64,000 nt of DNA. Source: Nocardioides stalactiti (GTDB taxonomy: Bacteria > Actinomycetota > Actinomycetes > Propionibacteriales > Nocardioidaceae). Below the pieces are notes generated by a model that worked only from the letters and a program-made list of their open reading frames with translations, had not been told where the DNA came from and made no database searches. Location: assembly GCF_014180715.1 (NCBI RefSeq), contig NZ_JACEFC010000007.1:1-64000 (forward strand), in the 5' to 3' direction. A program made the translations under genes and the position numbers. Below, piece by piece: positions 1-7,110 of this stretch (position 1 is its first letter; every line of letters begins with the position of its first letter).

Positions 1-1
1 C

Positions 2-1162
2 GGCCGGCCGGTGGCCAAGGCCCTCGACCCCGACTCGCTGGCAGAGCTGGCGGCCTACGAGCTGCCGCCCCGCGACGGGGGTCCGCTGCCGGACACCGAG
101 AACTTCTCGGGCGGCTACTTCTACCTCGACCACCGCGGCCGGCTCGTCGTCTCCACCGCGGAGAACCACGTCCTGTGGCTCCGCTTCACCGGCGACGCGT
201 TCACGGTCGCCCGCGAGGTCGACCTGAGCCCGGCGCTCGGCACCCAGCGGATCCAGAGCGTCCTCCCGGACTGGTCGAACCGGATCTGGTTCGTGACCCA
301 GCAGGGCACCGTCGGGTTCCTCGGTCGGGACGGCAAGGTCCGCAGCCGCGTCCTCGAGGGCGAGGTGATCGCCAACAGCTTCGCGATCGACGAGTCCGGT
401 GGCGTCTTCGTCGTCACGGACTTCGCGCTCTACCGGTTCGACGTACGGTCGGGCCGGCCGCACGTCACGTGGCGCCGGACCTACGACCGCGGCACCCGGG
501 TCAAGCCGAGCCAGGTCTCCCAGGGCAGCGGTACGACGCCGACCCTCATCGGCAGCGCCGACCTGCCCTCCGGCGGGTGGATCGCGATCACCGACAACGC
601 CGACCCGCGGATGAACGTCCTGGTCTTCAAGCGCGGCAAGGCCGGGCCGGGCCGCCAGCCGGTCTGTCGTCAGCCGGTCTTCCCGGCGGGGGAGGGCGCC
701 GACGAGAACAGCCTGATCTCCGTCCCGGGCGGCCTCATCGCGGAGAACAACTACGGCTACGAGATCCAGCAGCTCGCGCCGCGCCAGGTCACGACGACAC
801 CGGGTCTGGTCAAGGTCGCGGTGCGCTACCGACGCGGCGGCTGCCGGATCGCCTGGCACAACGACACCGCGCGGATCCCGTCGTCGGTGTCGAAGGCGTC
901 GCTGCCCTCCGGCCTGGTCTACGGCTACACCCACCCGGCGGTGGAGGAGCTCTCGTTCACGGTGCCGCTGCCGCTCGGCGAGCTGGCACCCGACGCGTGG
1001 TTCCTCACCGCGTTCTCCATCCGCACCGGTGAGGAGGTCTGGAGCCGGTACGTCGGCTCGGGTCTGCCTTACAACAACCACTACGCGGCGGTGAGCCTAG
1101 GACCCGACGGCACCGCGTACGTCGGCACCGTCGGCGGGGTGGTCCGCGTCGCCGACCGCTGA
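2..1162 (+). CDS. Hypothetical beta-propeller-like protein, 5' end truncated by the window
   Basis: The reading frame is open back to the left edge, so the N-terminus probably lies outside the window. The GTG at position 11 is an internal codon or at best a weak start. The visible 383 residues contain repeated short beta-strand blades such as GGYFYLDHRGRLVV, NRIWFVTQQGTVG and GGVFVVTDFALYRFD. This pattern fits PQQ/WD-like propellers, which bind ligands or act as secreted scaffolds. No catalytic motif is seen and no signal peptide can be judged. The last 66 bases overlap the convergent DUF2834-like gene. The fold is inferred from the repeat pattern only, and the function is unknown. Confidence 0.6.
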   Translation, partial: GRPVAKALDPDSLAELAAYELPPRDGGPLPDTENFSGGYFYLDHRGRLVVSTAENHVLWLRFTGDAFTVAREVDLSPALGTQRIQSVLPDWSNRIWFVTQQGTVGFLGRDGKVRSRVLEGEVIANSFAIDESGGVFVVTDFALYRFDVRSGRPHVTWRRTYDRGTRVKPSQVSQGSGTTPTLIGSADLPSGGWIAITDNADPRMNVLVFKRGKAGPGRQPVCRQPVFPAGEGADENSLISVPGGLIAENNYGYEIQQLAPRQVTTTPGLVKVAVRYRRGGCRIAWHNDTARIPSSVSKASLPSGLVYGYTHPAVEELSFTVPLPLGELAPDAWFLTAFSIRTGEEVWSRYVGSGLPYNNHYAAVSLGPDGTAYVGTVGGVVRVADR

Positions 1163-1633
1163 CGCCTCGGCGGCGAGGCGGCGCTGCCGCTCGACGGTCA
1201 GCAGGTAGAACGCCCAGCCGAAGGTGAAGCTGGCGAAGAGGGTGGCGACGAAGAACAGCCACGGCTTCGCGATGCCGCGACGCAGCCCGTCGATGATCGT
1301 GACGATCGGCAGGATGACGACGTTGGCGATCGTGAAGTCGGCGCCGGCCGACCCGGCGGCCGGGTTGTCGTACATGAGCTCGATGTACTGCGCCCAGCTC
1401 CCGTCGCCCCACAGCGGGTTGAAGAAGAGCTGGTCCGGTCCGTAGTCGAGGACGAAGGTGACGTTGAACCACCAGCCGAACCCGACGGAGACCACCCCGA
1501 CCGTGAGATAGACGAGCTCGAGCGGGGAGAGCAACGGACCCTGCGCCGGGCGCCGGAAGATGTTCGGGTTCGACCGGACGATCCACAGCACCACGGCGCC
1601 GCCGAGGACCGCGTGCACGACGAGGGAGACCAT
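1097..1633 (-). CDS. DUF2834-type membrane protein
   Basis: This 178-residue protein has about four hydrophobic segments: near the N-terminus (LVVHAVLGGAVVLWIV), around 42-60, around 100-115 and around 125-145. The NPNIFRRP motif followed by a WWFNVTFVLDYGPDQLFFNPLW stretch resembles the DUF2834 family of small integral membrane proteins of unknown role. The ATG at 1633 lies 32 bp from a palindrome that also serves the divergent TetR gene, so it is probably repressed by that TetR. The 3' end overlaps the upstream convergent gene by 66 bp. The family assignment is from memory and moderately sure; no function can be given. Confidence 0.7.
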   Translation of the reverse strand: MVSLVVHAVLGGAVVLWIVRSNPNIFRRPAQGPLLSPLELVYLTVGVVSVGFGWWFNVTFVLDYGPDQLFFNPLWGDGSWAQYIELMYDNPAAGSAGADFTIANVVILPIVTIIDGLRRGIAKPWLFFVATLFASFTFGWAFYLLTVERQRRLAAEASAVGDADHPADGADVRGAVGS

Positions 1634-1664
1634 GGCGCCGAGCGTCGCCCCGGATCCGAAGTTT

Positions 1665-1678
1665 TGTCAATAGTGACA
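1665..1678. promoter_or_regulatory. Operator copy 1 of the divergent TetR (TGTCAATAGTGACA)
   Basis: This imperfect palindrome sits between the DUF2834-like gene (start 1633, minus) and the TetR gene (start 1709 or 1718, plus). An inverted, near-identical copy occurs at 2323-2336. Two copies flanking one TetR gene and facing three genes are good evidence for an autoregulated local regulon. Confidence 0.75.
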
Positions 1679-1717
1679 GAACGGTGTCCGAGCAAGGCGT
1701 CCTTTACGATGCGGCGC

Positions 1718-2314
1718 ATGGCCAGCCCACCGCAGACCGCGCGCAGCGAGCGCACGCGTGAGGCCCTGCGGCGGGCAGCGATGGTGCGGTTCCTGGCCCA
1801 GGGCGTCGAGGAGACGTCGGCCGAGCAGATCGCGGCCGACGCCGGAGTCTCGCTGCGCACGTTCTACCGCCACTTCGGGTCCAAGCACGACCTGCTGTTC
1901 GCGGACTACGACGCGGGGCTCCAGTGGTTCCGTCGCGCCCTGGCGAGCCGCCCGCCGGGCGAGTCCCTCGTCGACTCCGTCCAGGCCGCCATCTTCGCGT
2001 TCCCGTACGACGTGGAGGCGGTCACCCAGATCGCGAGCCTGCGCTCCGAGGAACTCGACCCGAGCCGGATCGTCCGCCACATGCGCGAGGTGCAGTCCGA
2101 CTTCGCCCACGCGGTCCGCGACCACCTGCAGCGTCGTACCTCCGACGCGGCCGAGAAGACGCTGCCCATCACGGTGACCGCGCGGTGCGTCGCGGCCGCG
2201 GTGTTCGCCGGGATGGAGGTGTGGATGCAGAGCGAGGAGCGCACCCTCGCCGACCTCGCCGAGCTGTGCCGGACCGCCCTCACCTCGATCGAGGACGGGC
2301 TCCCGATCCACTGA
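1718..2314 (+). CDS. TetR/AcrR family transcriptional regulator
   Basis: This 198-residue repressor has a clear N-terminal helix-turn-helix (TREALRRAAMVRFLAQG, then EQIAADAGVSLRTFYRHF and GSKHDLLF, about residues 12-58) followed by an unassigned helical ligand domain. ATG 1718 (MASPPQTARS) is chosen; ATG 1709 gives three more residues and is equally possible. Longer extensions would run through the operator at 1665-1678. The same palindrome precedes the divergent membrane gene and the downstream FAD oxidoreductase, so this protein most likely represses all three units. The effector is unknown, probably a hydrophobic substrate of the oxidoreductase. Confidence 0.9.
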   Translation: MASPPQTARSERTREALRRAAMVRFLAQGVEETSAEQIAADAGVSLRTFYRHFGSKHDLLFADYDAGLQWFRRALASRPPGESLVDSVQAAIFAFPYDVEAVTQIASLRSEELDPSRIVRHMREVQSDFAHAVRDHLQRRTSDAAEKTLPITVTARCVAAAVFAGMEVWMQSEERTLADLAELCRTALTSIEDGLPIH

Positions 2315-2322
2315 CCCTGTTT

Positions 2323-2336
2323 TGTCACTATTGACG
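2323..2336. promoter_or_regulatory. Operator copy 2 upstream of the FAD oxidoreductase (TGTCACTATTGACG)
   Basis: This is the reverse-complement version of the palindrome at 1665-1678 with one changed base at its outer end. It starts 9 bp after the TetR stop codon and lies about 30 bp before the chosen ATG of the oxidoreductase. It indicates a TetR-controlled promoter in this short gap. Confidence 0.75.
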
Positions 2337-2366
2337 AAACTTCCCGGCAGTGCGAACCTCCCTCGC

Positions 2367-3923
2367 ATGGCGTACGACGCGATCGTGGTCGGTGCCGGCC
2401 ACAACGGGCTGACCGCAGCGACCCTCCTCCAGCGGGCCGGCCTCCGCACCCTCGTCCTCGAGGCGAAGCGCTACGCGGGCGGCATGGCCTCGACGGTGGA
2501 GCTCTTCGACGGCTACCACTTCGAGATCGCCGGCTCCGTCCAGCTGCCGACCTCGGCGGTGGTGAGCAAGGAGCTCGGCCTCGACACGCTGCCGCAGGTG
2601 GACCTCGAGGTCATGTCGGTGTCCCTCATCGACGAGACCACCACGCCGCTCATCTACTACACCGACCTCGAGGCCGCGGCGAACCACATGATGGATGTCC
2701 ACGGCATGGAGGTCCTGCTCGGCATGGCCGAGATGACCGGCTGGAGCGCCGCCCCCACCCGCGCGCTGGGCCGGTTCGAGCACGGCACGCTGCCGAAGAC
2801 CGTCGACGAGATGTATGCCTGCGCCACCACCGCGGCCGAGCGCGCCAGCATCACCGAGATGCTCTTCGGCTCGTGCACCGACGTGCTCGACCGCTACCTG
2901 CCGGACAAGGAGAAGCACGCGGCCCTGCGCGGGATGCTCGCGTTCCTCGCGGTCAACTCCACCTACCGAGGTCCGTCCTCCCCGGGCAGCGCCGCCGGGC
3001 TGGCCTTCGGGATGGCGGTCCCCGACGAGAACACGGTCCTCACCAAGAAGCTGAAGGGCGGGATCGGCGTCCTCACCCGACACCTCCAGCAGCAGTACGT
3101 CGAGGCCGGCGGCGAGGTCCGCCTCGACGCCGCGGTCGTCGAGATCGCCGTCGTCGACGGCCGGGTCACCGGTGTCGTGCTCGCCGACGGCGAGCGGATC
3201 GAGACGTCGGTGGTGGTGTCGGGTGTCGCGCCCGACCTGACCCTGACCACGTTGGCGACCGCCGGCGCGATCACGCCGGAGCTCGCGGCCCGGCTGGGGC
3301 GGATCGACCACCGCGGCAGCTATGTCCAGATGCACTTCGCGCTCGACGGCGTCCCGGAGTTCGCGACGCCGTACGAGTTCCTCAACGACCCGAGGATGCA
3401 GAGCGCGATCGGCCTGTTCGCGACGCCCGAGGTCCTCCAGCGGCAGTTCGAGGACAGCCGCCGCGGGATCGTGCCGGCCGAGCCTGCGGTGGCGTTCCAG
3501 ATCCCGTCGGCCTCCGATCCCGACCTCTGCCCGCCCGGCAAGGCGGCCGCGTCTGCGTTCGCCCTGTGGTTCCCGGTCGAGGAGGACCCCGGCGAGTACG
3601 CCCGCCTGAAGGCGGAGATGGGTCAGCGCGTGATCGACCGGATCACCCGGTTCGCCCCGAACTTCGAGAGCCTGATCCTCAAGCACACGACGTTCACCCC
3701 CAAGCACATGGGGACGATGTTCGGGGCCCCCGGCGGGGACTACTGCCACGGACTGATCCACCCGGACCTGCTCGGTCAGTACCGACCGGGTCCGGGTGGA
3801 TATGTCGACCAGCCCCACGGGATCGAGGGGCTCCACCTGGGCAGCGCCGGCTGCTACGGCGGCCCGGGGATCACCTTCATCCCCGGCTACAACGCTGCCC
3901 AGGCCGTGCTCGCCGGCCGCTAG
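2367..3923 (+). CDS. NAD(P)/FAD-dependent oxidoreductase, phytoene-dehydrogenase-like
   Basis: This 518-residue flavoprotein begins with a dinucleotide-binding motif (MAYDAIVVGAGHNGL, GxGxxG at about 9-14) followed by an acidic strand end and a GGMAS turn. That is the usual N-terminus of the phytoene desaturase/amine-oxidase superfamily. Near the C-terminus, HLGSAGCYGGPGITFIPG resembles the second FAD-contact motif of that group. ATG 2367 is preferred because an upstream TTG would lie inside the operator. The gene is probably controlled by the adjacent TetR. Its 3' end overlaps the next gene tail-to-tail by 4 bp (CTAG). A role in carotenoid or other polyene desaturation is possible, but no phytoene synthase is nearby, so the substrate is open. 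Confidence 0.85.
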   Translation: MAYDAIVVGAGHNGLTAATLLQRAGLRTLVLEAKRYAGGMASTVELFDGYHFEIAGSVQLPTSAVVSKELGLDTLPQVDLEVMSVSLIDETTTPLIYYTDLEAAANHMMDVHGMEVLLGMAEMTGWSAAPTRALGRFEHGTLPKTVDEMYACATTAAERASITEMLFGSCTDVLDRYLPDKEKHAALRGMLAFLAVNSTYRGPSSPGSAAGLAFGMAVPDENTVLTKKLKGGIGVLTRHLQQQYVEAGGEVRLDAAVVEIAVVDGRVTGVVLADGERIETSVVVSGVAPDLTLTTLATAGAITPELAARLGRIDHRGSYVQMHFALDGVPEFATPYEFLNDPRMQSAIGLFATPEVLQRQFEDSRRGIVPAEPAVAFQIPSASDPDLCPPGKAAASAFALWFPVEEDPGEYARLKAEMGQRVIDRITRFAPNFESLILKHTTFTPKHMGTMFGAPGGDYCHGLIHPDLLGQYRPGPGGYVDQPHGIEGLHLGSAGCYGGPGITFIPGYNAAQAVLAGR

Positions 3924-5803
3924 GCGCCCTGGAGCACGAGCTCGATGTCACCGAGGTCGAGGTCGTCCTGGATGTCGAGCTCGATCGGCTCCGCCTCGAG
4001 CCAGTACGGCGTACCGGGCTGGGCGGGGAACACCACGGAGAGCCGCGGGTCCGTCACCTCGTCGAGGTCGTAGGTCACCAGGCTGCCGGTGGCGGCACCG
4101 GACGAGAGCCGGGTGAGGGTGAACTCGCCGGTCGCGCCGCGGGTGCGGATCCGGGTCGGGTGCTCGCGGGTCGGGTTGGTGACCTGGCCCTGCGGATAGG
4201 TGACCTGGTAGGCGAGCGTCGTGATCACCGGCAGGTCGGTGCCGGCGTAGACCAGCCGACCGGTGACCCGGTGGCCGACCTCGAGCGGGACGTCGAACCG
4301 ACGGGACGACCAGATCTTCACGTCCTCGTGGCAGATCGGCGCGTAGTTCCGCGGGTAGCCGTCCGCTGCGACCATCCACCGGTCACCGGGCACCAGGCCG
4401 CGGATGACGTAGCGACCCTCGGCATCGGCCTGCTCGATCTCGTGGAACCCGGCGTGCCGCTCGGGGTCGTCGGCCGGGCACAGGTCGCTGGTCGTCGCCT
4501 CGACGACGGCGAACGGCGCGGTCCGACCGCGGAGGGTCAGCAGCTCCTCGTCGAGGCGCAGTCGACCGAGGTCGTAGTCCTTGATCTCCCGCACCCGGAA
4601 GGTCCGCAGGCCGTAGCCCTGGCGGTCCTTGGCGACCAGGGTGTACGTGCCGCGGGCCAGGCCCGGGTACGTCGCGCTGCCGTCCTCGCGGACCAGGTTC
4701 GGGTAGATGACGTTGCCGTCGACGTCGCGCAGCTCGCTGTCGACACGGCCGTCGGTGCCGCGCAGGCGGATGGTCGCGGTCGCGCCGCGGGAGAGCGGCA
4801 CGTCCTGGCGCACCTTCACGTCGTCCTCGTCCACGGTCACCAGCTCGTGGCTGGGGACGAACGCACCGCTGTGGATGAGCTTGCCGACCTGGTAGTCGCC
4901 GGGCAGCAGCCCGGTGAAGGTGTAGGTGCCGCGTCGGGTGGTGAAGAGGCTGGCGATCCAGTCGCCGTCGCCGTCGGCGAGGAAGATCTCCGTCCGTCGC
5001 GCCGGCTCGCCGGTCGCCTCGTCGTACGCCTTGCCGGTGAGGGTGACGCCGGGCTCGAGCGAGCCGTGGAGGAGACCGGGGTGGTCGGCGTCGATGGTGA
5101 CCTCGTCGGACTCCCAGACGAGCGAGCCGAAGCCGCCGGCCCGCACGGAGTAGGTGCCGGGGACCAGGCCCTCGAACGCGAACGCGCCGTGCTCGTCGGT
5201 CTGCCCGCGCCAGGCGACGGAGCCGTCGAGGCGCAGCAGCTGCACGCCCTCGTACTCGGCACCCTCGAGGGTGCCGGTGATCCGGGCGGGGTCCTGGAGC
5301 TCGACGGTGCCGACGTCGAGGTCGGACTTCGTCGCGTCGTACAGGTCGGTGTGCAGCACCCAGCTGTCGTGCTGGCCGTCAGGACCGGCGTACCGCATCA
5401 GGTGGTCGGAGCGGTCCGGGGTGGTGCACGACGTCGGCGCCTCGACCTGCTTCTCGCAGACCTGCACGAGGAAGCCGCGGGGGTCCTGGCGGACCCGGAA
5501 CCGGCCCTCGCTGTCGGTGACCGCACGGCGGTCCGTGTCGCCCAGGATCTCCAGGCCGGGGACCTCGCGGGGCGCGAGGACGTTGACGAGGGCGCCCGGG
5601 ACGGGGTTGCCCGCGTCGTCGACGACGACGCCGGTGACCCAGCCGGGGCCGGCCATCGTCGTCGGTGCCGCGGCCGTTGCGGACCCGGCGAGTGCGGGGA
5701 GGGTGGGGGCCAGGCCGGCGGTGACGACCGCTGCCGTGGCGAGGGTGAGGCGCCCGAGGGTGCGGACGCGGGTGGGGCGTGGGGTGGCGCGCAGGGTGGG
5801 CAC
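3920..5803 (-). CDS. Secreted protein with repeated carboxypeptidase-regulatory-like domains
   Basis: The GTG at 5803 has a good ribosome site (GGAAGG) and gives a 627-residue protein. It starts with a signal peptide (basic PTRVRTLGRL, hydrophobic ATAAVVTAGLAPTLPA, then ALAGSATAAA). The mature part repeats a prealbumin-like fold several times: V-x-D-x-x-G-x-P-V-P-G-A, F-x-F-x-G-L-x-P-G-x-Y and similar blocks near residues 50, 180, 250, 310 and 410. Such domains are beta-sandwiches found in cell-surface and secreted proteins. No LPXTG anchor or peptidase active site is visible. It is likely an exported structural or adhesin-like protein; the partner is unknown. Confidence 0.75.
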   Translation of the reverse strand: MPTLRATPRPTRVRTLGRLTLATAAVVTAGLAPTLPALAGSATAAAPTTMAGPGWVTGVVVDDAGNPVPGALVNVLAPREVPGLEILGDTDRRAVTDSEGRFRVRQDPRGFLVQVCEKQVEAPTSCTTPDRSDHLMRYAGPDGQHDSWVLHTDLYDATKSDLDVGTVELQDPARITGTLEGAEYEGVQLLRLDGSVAWRGQTDEHGAFAFEGLVPGTYSVRAGGFGSLVWESDEVTIDADHPGLLHGSLEPGVTLTGKAYDEATGEPARRTEIFLADGDGDWIASLFTTRRGTYTFTGLLPGDYQVGKLIHSGAFVPSHELVTVDEDDVKVRQDVPLSRGATATIRLRGTDGRVDSELRDVDGNVIYPNLVREDGSATYPGLARGTYTLVAKDRQGYGLRTFRVREIKDYDLGRLRLDEELLTLRGRTAPFAVVEATTSDLCPADDPERHAGFHEIEQADAEGRYVIRGLVPGDRWMVAADGYPRNYAPICHEDVKIWSSRRFDVPLEVGHRVTGRLVYAGTDLPVITTLAYQVTYPQGQVTNPTREHPTRIRTRGATGEFTLTRLSSGAATGSLVTYDLDEVTDPRLSVVFPAQPGTPYWLEAEPIELDIQDDLDLGDIELVLQGA

Positions 5804-5960
5804 GTCGGTCCTTCCAGAGGGAGCCCCGATCCGGGGCGGGTGTCGCTGATCCAGCGTGGTCAGCGGAAGGACGCAACCCTGTCCGAGAAGGTTGCAACGA
5901 CTCATCCCTGAGGATGAGTCGCGACGGACGACCGTGGGGACCGCTCGGGATACTGGCACC

Positions 5961-6614
5961 ATGCGCACCCAGCCGGATCCGGTCCTGCACGCTCCGATGC
6001 CCGGCGCGGAAGGACTGGCCGAGCCCCTGCGCTCGCGATGGAGCCCGAGCATCTTCGACGCCCGGCACCGGCTGACCGCCCACGAGATCGCGCTCCTCCT
6101 GCACGCGGCCCAGTGGGCGCCCAGCAGCGGCAACCTCCAGCCGTGGCGCTTCATCGTGTGCGAGCGCGGCGATGCCGGCCACCAGGCGCTGGTGCCGCAC
6201 CTGAGCCGGGGCAACTCCGGATGGGTCCCGCGCGCCTCGCTCGTGCTCCTCGCCGTGACCCAGGTCGCCGACGAGCCCGAGCGGCTCGAGGACGTGCGGC
6301 CGACCGATGCCGACGTCAACCTCTACGGGCTCGGCCTCGCGGCGGCCCAGGTGGTGCTCCAGGCGCAGGCGATGGACCTGCCCGCCCACCAGTTCGGCGG
6401 CTTCGACAAGGTGGCGGTCGCCGAGGTGCTCGGCATCCCGGACTGGTGGCGGCTGGTCGCCGGCATCGCCGTCGGTCAGCGTGGCGAGCCGGGCGAGGTC
6501 GCGGAGCGCGACCAGGAGCGCGAGCAGCGGGTCCGGTCACGCAAGCCGGTCACCGAGATCGCCTTCAGCGGCCGCTGGGGCGTCCCGTGGGGGCCGCTCA
6601 CCACCCAGATGTGA
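5961..6614 (+). CDS. Nitroreductase family protein
   Basis: This 217-residue FMN enzyme shows the family N-terminus RSRWSPSIFDARHRLTAHEI and the phosphate-binding/dimer motif AAQWAPSSGNLQPWRFIV (about residues 50-67), typical of oxygen-insensitive nitroreductases. A G-LGLAAAQVVLQAQAMDL helix and a GIPDWWRLVAGIAVG segment follow as expected. These enzymes reduce nitro groups, quinones or other activated substrates with NAD(P)H. ATG 5961 is chosen since translation upstream has no family similarity. It stands alone, 11 bp before the glutathione peroxidase gene and probably co-transcribed with it, which suggests a redox or detoxification role. Confidence 0.88.
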   Translation: MRTQPDPVLHAPMPGAEGLAEPLRSRWSPSIFDARHRLTAHEIALLLHAAQWAPSSGNLQPWRFIVCERGDAGHQALVPHLSRGNSGWVPRASLVLLAVTQVADEPERLEDVRPTDADVNLYGLGLAAAQVVLQAQAMDLPAHQFGGFDKVAVAEVLGIPDWWRLVAGIAVGQRGEPGEVAERDQEREQRVRSRKPVTEIAFSGRWGVPWGPLTTQM

Positions 6615-6624
6615 AACTTGTTCC

Positions 6625-7107
6625 ATGCCATCCCTCTACGACTTCAAGGCCACCAGCATCGACGGCGAGGAGGTCGACCTCGCCGCCTACGACGGCCAGG
6701 TGGTCCTCGTGGTCAACACCGCGTCGCAGTGCGGGTTCACCCCGCAGTACGCCGGCCTCCAGCAGCTCCAGGAGACCTATGCGGACCGCGGCTTCGCGGT
6801 GCTGGGCTTCCCGTGCGACCAGTTCGGCCACCAGGAGCCCGGGAGCGAGGCGCAGATCGCCGAGTTCTGCGAGAACAGCTTCGGCGTCACCTTCCCGATG
6901 TTCGGCAAGGTCGACGTCAACGGCGACGACGCGCACCCGCTGTTCGCGTGGCTGAAGTCCGAGAAGGGTGGTCTCCTGGGCGGCGGCATCAAGTGGAACT
7001 TCACCAAGTTCCTCGTGGGTCGTGACGGCCAGGTGGTCGACCGCTACGGGTCGACCACCAAGCCCGGCAAGATCCGTCCTGACATCGAGCGCGCGCTCGG
7101 CGCCTGA
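6625..7107 (+). CDS. Glutathione peroxidase family (probably thioredoxin-dependent) peroxidase
   Basis: This 160-residue thioredoxin-fold protein has the family motif VVNTASQCGFTPQY with peroxidatic Cys36 (cysteine, not selenocysteine), the FPCDQFGHQEP motif with Gln70, and KWNFTKFLV with Trp124-Asn125. Together these form the catalytic tetrad. Cys82 in EFCENSFGVTFP is in the position of the resolving cysteine in thioredoxin-using enzymes. Actinobacteria generally lack glutathione, so thioredoxin or mycoredoxin is the likely reductant. It reduces hydrogen peroxide and lipid peroxides in the cytosol. ATG 6625 lies 11 bp after the nitroreductase stop, suggesting one transcript. Confidence 0.93.
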   Translation: MPSLYDFKATSIDGEEVDLAAYDGQVVLVVNTASQCGFTPQYAGLQQLQETYADRGFAVLGFPCDQFGHQEPGSEAQIAEFCENSFGVTFPMFGKVDVNGDDAHPLFAWLKSEKGGLLGGGIKWNFTKFLVGRDGQVVDRYGSTTKPGKIRPDIERALGA

Positions 7108-7110
7108 GGA

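Noticed and set aside
2873-5911. Very long plus-strand open frame (about 1012 codons)
   Set aside because: It is a GC-driven shadow of the FAD oxidoreductase and of the minus-strand secreted repeat protein, with biased Arg/Gly/Val composition and no domain.
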